Source of the DNA: an uncultured Lachnospiraceae bacterium
GTDB lineage: Bacteria; Bacillota; Clostridia; Lachnospirales; Lachnospiraceae
DNA: 57,164 nucleotides
Assembly (NCBI GenBank): GCA_910578715.1
Contig: CAJTRL010000020.1
Location: 1 to 57,164 of the forward strand
Direction: 5' to 3'
Both the position numbers and the translations under genes were made by a program. The notes under the pieces are model-generated. The model saw only the letters and a list, made by a program, of their open reading frames with translations, ran no database searches and was not told the DNA's origin. This document shows, one piece after another, positions 33,718-42,584 of this stretch; within the stretch, counting starts at the first letter, position 1; the number at the start of each line of letters is the position of its first letter.

Positions 33718-33990
33718 CTATGTAAACATCCGCATAAGTACCCGTGGAAAGAAAAATGCCGCTATAAAAAATATTATAGAAATTAAAATTGACATTTTCA
33801 ATGCAATACAGAGAACTTTTTCCACTGATTCCCTGTTTTGCATTCCCCAATACTGCGCTGCTAAAACCGTAGTGCCGATTGTAATGGCCGAAAAAAATAG
33901 ATTCAGGACAAATTGTACTTGTGCTGCCAATGATACGGCCGATAATGCTGTCTGATATAAAAATCCCAACATGACCTTGCTTTTCTGTCC
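33718..33990 (-). pseudogene. Fragment of a MATE-family transporter
   Basis: The frame ending at 33718 reads TALSAVSLAAQVQFVLNLFF and then TIGTTVLAAQYWGMQNRESV. These are the end of helix 1 and the second helix of a MATE protein. It stops after about 85 residues and has no proper N-terminus. It is a remnant, not related by simple duplication to the intact MATE gene at 34235, which has a different sequence here. The remaining gap to 34234 shows nothing clear. Confidence 0.7.
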
Positions 33991-34234
33991 CCCTCCACCT
34001 GGAGATAACGGAATATATCAAAAGTTCATCGCAAAGTGAAGTCACTGCCGCAGACGGCCGCATTCCTTTATGGGGATGCGGTCATTTGCGGTATGTATTT
34101 GGGATGTATGGAAACATAAAAATTTTTCTCACAACCATCTTGACAATCCTAACTAATGCGATAGAATGTAGAAGATTTCACCTTTTTTAAAAAGGGCATG
34201 GCCGGTTTTGGAAACCGGAAAGTGGAGGGATATT

Positions 34235-35587
34235 ATGGAAAAAGATATGACGACGGGAAGCCCCATGAAGCTGATACTGGGCTTTTCTATTCCGCTGCTG
34301 TTTGGATTGTTGTTTCAGCAGCTTTACAGCATGGTCGATACGGTTATCGTAGGGCACTATCTGGGGGTGGACGCGCTTGCGGCCGTAGGAGCGACCGGTT
34401 CGGTCAATTTTTTGATTATTGGATTCTGCATGGGCGTGTGCAACGGTTTTGCCATTCCGATAGCACAGGAGTTCGGCGCACGAAATGAAAGAAATCTTCA
34501 TAAATATGTGGCGAACAGCGTCTGGCTTTCCGTTGTTTTTTCAGTCGTTATGACGATTGCCGTCGTATTGCTCTGTCGTCCGATTCTCCGTCTGATGCGG
34601 ACTCCGGTCAATATCATAGACGGTTCTTACAGTTACATAGTGATTATTTTCATCGGCATTCCGGTTACTTACCTTTATAACATGACGTCGGCGGTTATCC
34701 GTTCGCTCGGCGACAGTAAGACGCCGGTTATTTTTCTGGTGATGTCGGCAGTGCTGAATATCGGACTGGATTTACTGTGCATTATTGTCTTTCATATGGG
34801 CGTTGCCGGGGCCGCAGTTGCAACGGTGTTTTCGCAGCTTGCGGCGGGATTGAGCTGTCTTCTTTTTATGCGGAAAAAATTTCCAATTCTGCGGATGAAT
34901 AAAGAAGAATGGCGGCGGGACGGTAATTTTATGGGCAAGCTGTGCGGCATGGGACTCCCGATGGGACTGCAGTATTCCATTACCGCAATCGGCAGCGTTA
35001 TTTTGCAGAGCGCGGTCAACAGCATCGGTTCCGACGCGGTGGCGGCGGTCACGGCGGGCGGTAAGGTGAGCATGCTCCTGTGCTGCCCTTTCGATGCGAT
35101 GGGAAGTACGATGGCGACTTATGGCGGCCAGAACGTGGGGGCCGGGAAGCTGGAACGCGTGGGCAGCGGATTGAAGAGCTGTATACTGCTCGGAGCCGCT
35201 TATTCGCTGGTTGCGCTCGGCGTCATCCTTCTTTTTGGAAAATATTTACTGCTTTTATTTGTAAACGGAGATGAGACGGCGATATTGGAAAATGCGCGCT
35301 GGTTCATCACGATGAACAGCTGCTTTTATTTTCCGCTGGCATTGGTCAATATTATCCGGTTCATGATTCAGGGAATGGGATTCAGCAAACTGGCTGTTTT
35401 TGCGGGGATGTTTGAGATGGTGGCAAGAGCGCTGGCGGGATTTGTGCTGGTGCCGTTTTTCGGATTCCCGGCAGTCGGATTTGCGAATCCGCTGGCATGG
35501 GTTTTTGCGGATATCTTCCTGATTCCGGCTTATCTGCATGTGAAGCGCCGGATGGAACAGGCGCTGGCGCGTCAGCGCGCGGCTTAG
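34235..35587 (+). CDS. MATE-family efflux transporter
   Basis: The 450-residue protein has about twelve membrane helices and the MATE signatures FSIPLLFGLLFQQLYSMVDT and YLGVDALAAVGATGSV, with a matching second half. It probably exports cationic compounds by Na+ or H+ antiport. Among the three intact MATE genes here it is closest in style to the DinF-like group with the FQQLYSMVDTVIVG start. GGAGGGATATT precedes the ATG at 34235. The gene stands alone. Substrate is unknown. Confidence 0.92.
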   Translation: MEKDMTTGSPMKLILGFSIPLLFGLLFQQLYSMVDTVIVGHYLGVDALAAVGATGSVNFLIIGFCMGVCNGFAIPIAQEFGARNERNLHKYVANSVWLSVVFSVVMTIAVVLLCRPILRLMRTPVNIIDGSYSYIVIIFIGIPVTYLYNMTSAVIRSLGDSKTPVIFLVMSAVLNIGLDLLCIIVFHMGVAGAAVATVFSQLAAGLSCLLFMRKKFPILRMNKEEWRRDGNFMGKLCGMGLPMGLQYSITAIGSVILQSAVNSIGSDAVAAVTAGGKVSMLLCCPFDAMGSTMATYGGQNVGAGKLERVGSGLKSCILLGAAYSLVALGVILLFGKYLLLLFVNGDETAILENARWFITMNSCFYFPLALVNIIRFMIQGMGFSKLAVFAGMFEMVARALAGFVLVPFFGFPAVGFANPLAWVFADIFLIPAYLHVKRRMEQALARQRAA

Positions 35588-35726
35588 GTTGAAATGCCGC
35601 AGACAGGGAAATGGTAGGGCCGATTCCCGTGGACAATGGAGAAAAGGCTATGTCCGAAGACTATATGAAAGGAACAATAGATAACGGCATAACAAATTTT
35701 TTATGTCGTGCACTATTTGGTATATT

Positions 35727-36938
35727 ATGTCGGTTACGATTTTTACGATGACGCACAAAAAGTTTAAAGAGCCTTCGGACTCCATTTATGTCCCGTTACA
35801 GGTGGGGCGCGCCTGTGGCGCGAATCTGGGATATCCGGGGGACGATACAGGGGATAATATCTCTGCGAAAAATTGTTACTACGGGGAACTGACGGGCGTT
35901 TACTGGGTCTGGAAAAATGTGCGGACAAAAGGCCCCGTCGGAATCTGCCATTACAGAAGGTATTTCTGCACCGAGGAAGGACGGATTTTTAACGAACGGG
36001 ATTATCTGTCGATTCTGGAAAAATACGATATTATTACGTCCAAAAAATTGAAGCTGAATTATTCTTATTTTGACGGCTATGCCAGCGATTATAATATTTT
36101 CGACCTGATTACGACGGGAGAGGTTATCCGGCAGAAATATCCGGCGTATTATGAGAATTTTGAGCGGCTCGTACATGGAAACGGTACCTATTTTGCAAAT
36201 ATGATGGTGGCGCCGAAGGCACTGTATGACGAATACTGCGCATGGCTGTTTTCGATTTTTGAGGAAGTGGAAAAGCGCATTGACGCGTCCGGTTACGATG
36301 ATTACCATAAGCGGGTGTTCGGTTTTATTTCGGAATTTCTGTTGCTCGTCTGGGTGGAGACGAAAGGGCTGAAAGTCTGCGAATGCAAGATTGGAATGAC
36401 GACAGAGAAGTATGAAACGATGCGGATGAAAGAAAAGCTGGCGGAATTTTTCAGGCAGAAGGATATTGCGGGGGCGAAGGCATATTTTCTGGAGTCTCTG
36501 GAAAAGAGGCCTGATGTGCTGATGGAGGCTTCGGATATCACGGGCGAGCTGAAACTTGCGATGCAGGTCGTTGCGGTCTGTGAACTGGAACAGGCGCAGT
36601 ACGGGGAAAGTGTCATCGACAAAATTCAGGACTTCGATGCGCTGATGCGGTATTTTAACGGGCTGAACGATGTTGTCAATGCCTGTCGGATGGACAATGC
36701 TGTTAATGCCTGTCGGATGGATGACGCCGTCAACTCCTGTCAGCCAAACGACGCTGTCAACGCCTGTCAGCCGGACGGTCTGCGGGAAGAACATATCCGG
36801 TTCTTACAGGAAGAACGGATTTCGGACATTGCGGTAGAGGCTTCCGCCCGCATGTTCTGCACGGAAGAGGCGGAACAGCGCCGCGTGGCGGAAGCCGTAA
36901 AAAAGTTTATTCAACCGAATCCTCCCTACTCGGTTTGA
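35727..36938 (+). CDS. DUF4422 glycosyltransferase-like protein
   Basis: The 403-residue protein has the DUF4422 domain in residues 1-245: IFTMTHKKF, YVPLQVGRACG, DNISAKNCYYGELTG, YWVWKN and ICHYRRYF. This family is found among capsule and exopolysaccharide glycosyltransferases and is thought to transfer sugars. The C-terminal 150 residues are helical and contain a four-fold nine-residue repeat (VNACRMDNA type). The start codon is uncertain: 35727 and 35703 both lack a ribosome site, and a 35-codon frame with a good site (35650-35757) overlaps, so translation may be coupled. The 3' end overlaps the convergent lipoprotein gene by 13 bases. Confidence 0.8.
   Translation: MSVTIFTMTHKKFKEPSDSIYVPLQVGRACGANLGYPGDDTGDNISAKNCYYGELTGVYWVWKNVRTKGPVGICHYRRYFCTEEGRIFNERDYLSILEKYDIITSKKLKLNYSYFDGYASDYNIFDLITTGEVIRQKYPAYYENFERLVHGNGTYFANMMVAPKALYDEYCAWLFSIFEEVEKRIDASGYDDYHKRVFGFISEFLLLVWVETKGLKVCECKIGMTTEKYETMRMKEKLAEFFRQKDIAGAKAYFLESLEKRPDVLMEASDITGELKLAMQVVAVCELEQAQYGESVIDKIQDFDALMRYFNGLNDVVNACRMDNAVNACRMDDAVNSCQPNDAVNACQPDGLREEHIRFLQEERISDIAVEASARMFCTEEAEQRRVAEAVKKFIQPNPPYSV
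36672..36779. repeat. 27-bp tandem repeat, four copies, in the DUF4422 gene
   Basis: Four in-frame 27-base units (36672, 36699, 36726, 36753) encode VVNACRMDN, AVNACRMDD, AVNSCQPND and AVNACQPDG. Copies have diverged, mostly in pairs 1-2 and 3-4, suggesting two rounds of duplication. Confidence 0.85.
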
Positions 36939-38131
36939 AAAGCGGTAAGGGAAACTTCAAATCCGGGCTCTAAAAGATAACCGTCCGTTTTGCCAAGATA
37001 AGTAATGACGCAGTCTTTTGCCGCATCGGAAGTATTTTTATACCGGAAAAAATAGCTTGTAAAAAGAGGCGTTTCTTCTTCTCCGATATATTCTGTCGTA
37101 ATGAAAGCGATTTCCACCGTATCGTCAGAAGGTTCCAGGTCATATAAGACGCATTGGGCCCAGGGAAAATCGAGCAGCAGTTTTGCCAGTTCGTCATTGT
37201 AATTTGTGACATCGATGTCATTAATCAGCAGATAACCGGAAAACTCATCTTTGGCGTCTGGTCTGCTGCCGTAGATGGTATCGGTGAGAATCGTTTCTTC
37301 TGTTCCGTCGCCGTCTAAATCCATCGAGACGGGCAGACCGTCCTGTAAACGCAGTGTCAGAGGCCCGGTATAACGGTATTCCTCTTTCAGACCCATATTT
37401 TCCAATTTGCTGTAAGGAATGGTAAAGTCTATCGCTCCGCCGGAATAGGGGCCGAGCGCATAAGTGTCGCTGATAAAGGTGAGACCGTCGGTGGAAAGAA
37501 ACCATTTATCCTCCGCATAGAGAACGGATTCCAGTTCCTCGTCGGAAGGGCTTCCGTACATTCTGTCCAGGTAGGGTTCCGTGTCCGCCAGCGCGCGGTT
37601 ATAGGCAAAGGTATCTGCGCGGAAAGCGTCCGCATTTTCACCAAGCTCCCGAAAATCAATTAATTCTCCGGTCTGCGTATTATAGTTGAGGCCGATGCTG
37701 GTATAGTTGTCGTGGGCGCCGCCCGAATAGAAAGCATAGACGGCTTCAAAAGAGATGACATTGTTGTCAGCTCTTCTGGAAGCAAGCGTAAAATCCTGGC
37801 TGTAGCTGATAAAACCGCCATTTTCCGGCACATAGTTTTCTCTGGCAAACTCCCGCACCGACGTATCCTGCTCAAACGCGGCGAGCCGTTCCTGAATATC
37901 ATGATTGATTTTGTCGGCGGCTTCTTCGTTTCCTTCAATGGTAACGATTGGGTAATAAAGGCTGCCAATAAACAGAACCGTGCCGTCTTCCGCGGTATCG
38001 CATTCTTCTGTTGTCTGCCAGTCAATGGAAATATGGCAAGTCTGATTGTCTGCGGCCTGTCCGCCGCAGGCGCTGCATAAAAACATGACTGCCGCGGCGA
38101 TGAGCGCGGTCCGGATTTTGTGTTTTTTCAT
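36926..38131 (-). CDS. DUF3298-like lipoprotein
   Basis: The 401-residue protein starts with a basic n-region, a hydrophobic core and a cysteine in FLCSACGG, a probable lipobox although the -3 residue (Cys) is unusual. The N-terminal part (about 60-250) has the pattern of DUF4163/DUF3298 proteins: two strands with paired VRE, a YSGGAH loop and IDFTIPYSKLE. A DLDGDGTEE calcium-type loop follows in the C-terminal part. Such proteins sit on the outer face of the membrane; the role is not known, though relatives are linked to peptidoglycan-active and regulatory proteins. The ATG at 38131 starts the signal peptide directly; the longer frame to 38185 is less likely. Confidence 0.75.
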   Translation of the reverse strand: MKKHKIRTALIAAAVMFLCSACGGQAADNQTCHISIDWQTTEECDTAEDGTVLFIGSLYYPIVTIEGNEEAADKINHDIQERLAAFEQDTSVREFARENYVPENGGFISYSQDFTLASRRADNNVISFEAVYAFYSGGAHDNYTSIGLNYNTQTGELIDFRELGENADAFRADTFAYNRALADTEPYLDRMYGSPSDEELESVLYAEDKWFLSTDGLTFISDTYALGPYSGGAIDFTIPYSKLENMGLKEEYRYTGPLTLRLQDGLPVSMDLDGDGTEETILTDTIYGSRPDAKDEFSGYLLINDIDVTNYNDELAKLLLDFPWAQCVLYDLEPSDDTVEIAFITTEYIGEEETPLFTSYFFRYKNTSDAAKDCVITYLGKTDGYLLEPGFEVSLTAFQTE

Positions 38132-38409
38132 TTTACTGTCGAAGGCTCCCTTCCTGATTTTGAAATCACCATAACTATACCACAAAATTGCTATTATGAA
38201 ACTTACATATGGAAAGTTTTCTCATTTCAATTTTATTCTTAGCGCATTCCTCTGCAGATATTTCGGCTGTATCTCATGCTTTATGTAATTGCGGTCTGGT
38301 AGAAAAAAATCACTAATAAAAATAAGGAAAGCACCGGAAAGTGCCGATAAAACATATAAAGTGACAGACCGAATTTCAAGCGAAATAATTAAAAGGAGGG
38401 AAGAACAAT

Positions 38410-39390
38410 ATGAGCTGCATAGATGTTAATTTGACAAATTATACAGGAGTCAGGGAAAAGAAAGCCGACAGCCGCAAAGACCGGACAGCGGCGGAAGCAC
38501 AGCGGGCAGATAGAACACAGACCCCGGAGGAACGAAAGAAGGCCTATGAGGAAATGGGCATTCATGCCGAGAAGTTTATCGTGGATTTTTCGCCCGATTC
38601 CCAGGAGTTTATGTCGCGGGTTGCAGAGCGGAAAGCGGCGCAGCGGGCAGAACAGGAAAGACTGGAAGCGGAAAATCCCTGGAGTCCTTTTGATTATCGG
38701 GGAGATTTGAGCAAAAACGAACCGACACAATATCTGGTGTTTAGTAAATTCCTTTATGACGAAGGTTTTTTCCATGATATGAATGATGAACAGGCGGGAA
38801 AAATGGAGGATATGCTAAAAAATATTACCGCCGGAATGGACAGTATCAGAGGACCTCTGGATGCGGGGCGCTGGGATAACAGTATGTCTCATGAAGCGGC
38901 AAAACTGGATTTGTATTCCTCTGTCAATGCCCTGAATTATTTTGCGGAAACTTATGTGCCGGAAGGAATGCGGGATGGCTTTAAAGCGTTGATTAAGGAA
39001 TATGAAAACTACAATAGCAGACTGGCAGAGAATCACAGAAACAGCATGGATTTGTACTGCGAAAGCATGAAAAGCATTTCCGCGCCTAATGCGACAGGGA
39101 TAAGCGCGGACGTGCGTCAGGCACAGGAACGGACGAAGGCGTATCAGCAGATTGGCAGGGTAACGCATTCGGAACAGGAAGAAAAAGAGTTAAAAGAAGA
39201 TTATCAGGCGCTTTTTGACAAGCTGGCGGGTAAAGAGGACAGTGCCAGAAATATTTTTGACAGCCTGCAGAATTTACTTGTAAACTATGCGTCGGGCGGC
39301 AGTAAAAATAATATGGTAATCAGTCTGTTAAACGCCAATAATGCGGGAAGTATTAACAAAATGTTCCAGTATTGGTCGGCAATGTTTTAA
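38410..39390 (+). CDS. Conserved hypothetical helical protein
   Basis: The 326-residue protein has a very good ribosome site (AAAAGGAGGG). It shows no signal peptide or membrane segment. It is rich in charged residues, with helical coiled stretches near 25-95 and 190-290. I do not recognise a family. The N-terminal 30-50 residues (KADSRKDRTAAEAQRADRTQ) are likely disordered. The next gene lies beyond a terminator and the R2 repeat, so it is monocistronic. Function is unknown. Confidence 0.7.
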   Translation: MSCIDVNLTNYTGVREKKADSRKDRTAAEAQRADRTQTPEERKKAYEEMGIHAEKFIVDFSPDSQEFMSRVAERKAAQRAEQERLEAENPWSPFDYRGDLSKNEPTQYLVFSKFLYDEGFFHDMNDEQAGKMEDMLKNITAGMDSIRGPLDAGRWDNSMSHEAAKLDLYSSVNALNYFAETYVPEGMRDGFKALIKEYENYNSRLAENHRNSMDLYCESMKSISAPNATGISADVRQAQERTKAYQQIGRVTHSEQEEKELKEDYQALFDKLAGKEDSARNIFDSLQNLLVNYASGGSKNNMVISLLNANNAGSINKMFQYWSAMF

Positions 39391-39415
39391 TTGCGGGATA
39401 TAGGATGGATGATGG

Positions 39416-39452
39416 GAACCGGTGGGGCGTTTATGCTCCGCTGGTTCTTTTT
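39416..39452 (+). terminator. Strong intrinsic terminator after the 38410 gene
   Basis: A 13-base stem (39416-39428 with 39435-39447, three G-U pairs) around a six-base loop is followed by five T residues. Confidence 0.85.
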
Positions 39453-39490
39453 GCGCGGGTAGGGAATATGGCTCTTCCTGGGAACCGGAT

Positions 39491-39669
39491 GACAGCCCAG
39501 CCCCCGCCCGGACAGAGCATCGTTCTCTGTCGGAGGCCCTGTAAGAATGTCGGTACTTAGTGAAAAAGTCGCTTTGCGTCTTTTGAACTTAGTACCGCTA
39601 CATTCTTAGCGGAGCGAAAGCGCGCCTCCAAAGAGAACGATGCTCTGTCCGGGCGGAGGCTGGGCTGTC
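39491..39669. repeat. Foldback repeat family, copy R2 (179 bp)
   Basis: The outer arms GACAGCCCAG (39491) and CTGGGCTGTC (39660) continue inward as GACAGAGCATCGTTCTCT and AGAGAACGATGCTCTGTC. Further inside, TAAGAATGT and GGTACT pair with AGTACC and ACATTCTTA. The whole element folds back on itself and has no gene. A copy in opposite orientation (R3) lies on the other side of the pyrophosphorylase gene. It has the look of a MITE-like or structured-RNA element; no transposase is visible. Confidence 0.8.
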
Positions 39670-39779
39670 ACGGAAGCTGGCGACAGAACGCCGTCCCCCT
39701 CTTGAGAATCCCGCCGACCTGTGATAAAATGGTAAAAATCCGAAAATATTTATTGTAAAGAAAGGAAAAGGGCAGCGGC

Positions 39780-41006
39780 ATGAATTATCAGCAGGCATAC
39801 GATAAACTGGAGAAAAACGGTCAGCTTCATGTATTGAAATATTATGAGGAGCTGAAACCGGAGGAAAAAGAAGCGTTGCTTTCGCAGGTGGAACGTCTCG
39901 ACTTTTCGATGACAAGTTCCTGTAAGCACAAAGAGGAACTGACGCAGAAAGGAAAAATTACTCCGTTGTCCGCCATGCAGCTTGGCGAAATAAAACGGAG
40001 AAAAGACGAATTTATGTCCGTCGGCCTTGAGGCAGTCCGCGCGGGGAAAGTGGGCGCCGTTCTGCTGGCCGGAGGCATGGGAACCAGACTCGGTTCCGAC
40101 GCGCCGAAAGGCGTTTATAATATCGGCCTCACGAAAGAGGTTTTCATTTTCCAGCGTCTGATTGAGAATTTATTGGACGTGGTGCGTCAGGCGGACGCCT
40201 GGATTCACCTGTTCGTGATGACAAGCGATAAGAATCACGAAGCGACCACCGCCTTTTTTAAAGAAAAGAATTATTTCGGCTACCGGCCGGAATATATCAC
40301 ATTTTTTATGCAGGAGATGGCTCCCGCAACCGATTACGAGGGAAAAGTCTATCTGGAAGCGAAAGACAGAATTTCCACGTCGCCCAACGGCAACGGCGGC
40401 TGGTTTTCTTCCATGATGAAATGGGGCGTCGTGGATAAGATTCACGAGGCAGGCATTGAATGGCTGAATGTTTTTGCGGTGGACAATGTACTGCAGAGAA
40501 TTGCAGACCCATGCTTTGTCGGTGCGACGATTCTGACCGACAGCGATGTGGGCGCTAAAGTCGTGCGCAAAAATGCGCCGGATGAGCGAATCGGCGTTAT
40601 GTGCCTGGAGGATGGAAGGCCGTCAATCGTGGAATATTATGAACTGACAGAAGAGCTGATGAACGCCAAAGACGAGAACGGAGACCCGGCATACAGCTTT
40701 GGCGTGATTCTGAACTATTTATTCCGGGAAAAAGCGCTGGAGGAAATTGTGGCAAAGAAACTGCCGCTTCATATCGTGGAGAAGAAGATTCCCTGTCTGG
40801 ACGAAAAAGGAGAACTCATCAAGCCGGAGGAACCGAACGGTTATAAATATGAACAGCTCGTTCTGGATATGATTCATGAACTGGATTCCTGTCTCCCTTA
40901 CGAGGTGGAAAGAAACTATGAGTTTGCCCCGATTAAAAACAGAACAGGCATCGATTCCGTGGAAAGCGCACGGGAACTTTGCAAGGAGAATGGGATTGAA
41001 TTGTAA
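39780..41006 (+). CDS. UDPGP-type uridylyltransferase (UDP-sugar pyrophosphorylase)
   Basis: The 408-residue protein belongs to the eukaryote-like UDPGP/UAP1 group. The nucleotide-binding motif LLAGGMGTRLGSDAPKG (about 94-110) lies after an N-terminal helical part. The sugar-binding strands include SPNGNGGWF and FAVDNVL. It makes UDP-GlcNAc, UDP-GalNAc or UDP-glucose from UTP and sugar-1-phosphate; which one cannot be read. It precedes galE, which interconverts UDP-Glc(NAc) and UDP-Gal(NAc), so the two probably supply surface polysaccharide precursors. It is bracketed by inverted repeats R2 and R3. Confidence 0.9.
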   Translation: MNYQQAYDKLEKNGQLHVLKYYEELKPEEKEALLSQVERLDFSMTSSCKHKEELTQKGKITPLSAMQLGEIKRRKDEFMSVGLEAVRAGKVGAVLLAGGMGTRLGSDAPKGVYNIGLTKEVFIFQRLIENLLDVVRQADAWIHLFVMTSDKNHEATTAFFKEKNYFGYRPEYITFFMQEMAPATDYEGKVYLEAKDRISTSPNGNGGWFSSMMKWGVVDKIHEAGIEWLNVFAVDNVLQRIADPCFVGATILTDSDVGAKVVRKNAPDERIGVMCLEDGRPSIVEYYELTEELMNAKDENGDPAYSFGVILNYLFREKALEEIVAKKLPLHIVEKKIPCLDEKGELIKPEEPNGYKYEQLVLDMIHELDSCLPYEVERNYEFAPIKNRTGIDSVESARELCKENGIEL

Positions 41007-41031
41007 AAGGTTGTAGTAGGGCGTCACCTCT

Positions 41032-41200
41032 GCCCGGACAGTGCATACTTCTCTGGCGGAGACGCGCTTTCGCTCCACTAAAAATGTAGCGGCACTAAGT
41101 TCAAAAGGCGCAAATCGCCTTTTTCACTAAAGTACATGACTACTTTCAGTAGTCAACGTTTTTACAGGGTCTCCGTCAGAGAAGTATGCACTGTCCGGGC
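41032..41200. repeat. Foldback repeat family, copy R3 (169-bp core)
   Basis: The 23-base ends, beginning GCCCGGACAGTGCATACTTC (41032) and ending GAAGTATGCACTGTCCGGGC (41200), pair perfectly. Compared with R2 it lies in the opposite orientation. The stem bases differ in pairs (GCATACTT/AAGTATGC here, GCATCGTT/AACGATGC in R2), so pairing is conserved. A small extra hairpin (GACTAC-TTTCA-GTAGTC, 41138-41154) is inserted on one side. The rest of the gap before galE is AT-rich leader without a gene. Confidence 0.8.
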
Positions 41201-41370
41201 GGGGGCGGCGCTGCTGCTCTTTTTACAGTTATTTAACATTTCGACAGACATGGGCAACATTCCGGACTTGTATAAAAACCTGAATTAAGCGTAAAGTATA
41301 AATAAAGAAAGCGGAGTGAAAACTCTCAAAAGAAAACGAAAATCGGGAAAAAGAGTAAGGAGGCGCTTTT

Positions 41371-42387
41371 ATGGCTATTTTGGTGACAGGCGGAGCGGGG
41401 TATATCGGTTCCCATACGGTAGTGGAATTACAGAATGCGGGCTATGATGTGGTCGTGGTGGATAATTTGTCCAATTCCAGCGAAAAATCATTACAGCGGG
41501 TAGAGAAAATTACGGGAAAGCCCGTGAAATTTTATCAGGCGGATATTCTGGACAGAGCGGCGTTAGAGGAGATATTCGGCAAAGAAAACATTGATTCCTG
41601 TATTCATTTTGCGGGGCTGAAAGCGGTCGGCGAGTCCGTAGCAAAGCCCTGGGAATATTACGAAAACAATATTGCCGGAACATTGACGTTAGTTGATGTG
41701 ATGAGAAAACACAATGTAAAAAATATCATTTTCTCTTCTTCCGCAACGGTATATGGCGACCCGGCGGTGATTCCGATTACGGAAGAATGCCCGAAAGGAC
41801 AGTGTACGAATCCTTACGGCTGGACGAAATCCATGCTGGAACAGATTCTTTCCGATATGCAGAAGGCTGACCCGGAATGGAATGTGATTCTGCTTCGTTA
41901 CTTTAATCCGATTGGAGCGCATAAGAGCGGAACCATCGGTGAAAACCCGAACGGCATTCCTAACAACCTGATGCCTTATATTACGCAGGTCGCGGTCGGC
42001 AAACTGAAAGAGCTTGGCGTATTCGGCAACGATTATGATACGCCGGACGGTACGGGCGTGCGCGATTATATTCATGTGGTAGATTTGGCGGTCGGCCATG
42101 TAAAGGCTTTGAAAAAGATTGAAGAAAAAGCGGGACTCTGTATTTATAATCTGGGCACCGGAACGGGGTACAGCGTGCTGGATATCGTGAAAAATTTTGA
42201 AGAGGCGACGGGTGTGAAAATCCCTTATGTCATCAAAGACAGACGTCCCGGCGACATTGCAACCTGTTATTCCAATGCGCAGAAGGCAAAGGAGGAACTG
42301 GGATGGGAAGCGCAGTACGGTATCAAGGAAATGTGCGCCGACTCCTGGAGATGGCAGAGCAATAATCCGAACGGGTATGACGAATAG
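41371..42387 (+). CDS. galE: UDP-glucose 4-epimerase
   Basis: The 338-residue protein is a classical GalE. It has the NAD-binding motif GGAGYIGSHT at the N-terminus, VVVDNLSNSS, the catalytic Ser/Tyr region FSSSATVYGDP and YGWTKSMLE (YxxxK), and the C-terminal RPGDIATCYSNAQKAKEELGW segment. It interconverts UDP-glucose and UDP-galactose using bound NAD+. AAGGAGG precedes the start. It follows the UDP-sugar pyrophosphorylase after the R3 repeat and ends at a strong terminator. Confidence 0.97.
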   Translation: MAILVTGGAGYIGSHTVVELQNAGYDVVVVDNLSNSSEKSLQRVEKITGKPVKFYQADILDRAALEEIFGKENIDSCIHFAGLKAVGESVAKPWEYYENNIAGTLTLVDVMRKHNVKNIIFSSSATVYGDPAVIPITEECPKGQCTNPYGWTKSMLEQILSDMQKADPEWNVILLRYFNPIGAHKSGTIGENPNGIPNNLMPYITQVAVGKLKELGVFGNDYDTPDGTGVRDYIHVVDLAVGHVKALKKIEEKAGLCIYNLGTGTGYSVLDIVKNFEEATGVKIPYVIKDRRPGDIATCYSNAQKAKEELGWEAQYGIKEMCADSWRWQSNNPNGYDE

Positions 42388-42421
42388 GAGAAAATGCAAT
42401 ATTTTCATAGGATAAAAAGAG

Positions 42422-42460
42422 AACAGGTCATTCGGCGTTTCTGCCGCTGGCCTGTTTTTT
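42422..42460 (+). terminator. Intrinsic terminator of galE
   Basis: AACAGG (42422) pairs with CCTGTT (42451), with an inner CGGC/GCCG stem, followed by T residues to 42460. Confidence 0.85.
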
Positions 42461-42498
42461 ACTTTTTCATTTGACTTGACTAAAAGCATTTTTTTTGC

Positions 42499-42539
42499 AA
42501 TACTATAAACAAGTTTACAGTAAATATATTTATAGTATT
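42499..42539. promoter_or_regulatory. Perfect 11-bp inverted repeat, probable TetR operator
   Basis: AATACTATAAA (42499-42509) and TTTATAGTATT (42529-42539) form a perfect dyad 46 bases before the TetR gene. TTGACT lies upstream (42471). The position suits autoregulation. Confidence 0.55.
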
Positions 42540-42584
42540 TTCCGTAAATGAATTTATTGCATATACAAGAGGGAGGGCCGGAAA

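Noticed and set aside
35796..36794. Minus-strand frame of 332 codons
   Set aside because: Antisense to the DUF4422 gene and composed of His/Arg/Phe-rich sequence typical of shadow frames.
38389..38775. Minus-strand frame of 128 codons
   Set aside because: Antisense to the 38410 gene, which has a very strong ribosome site; no protein-like features.
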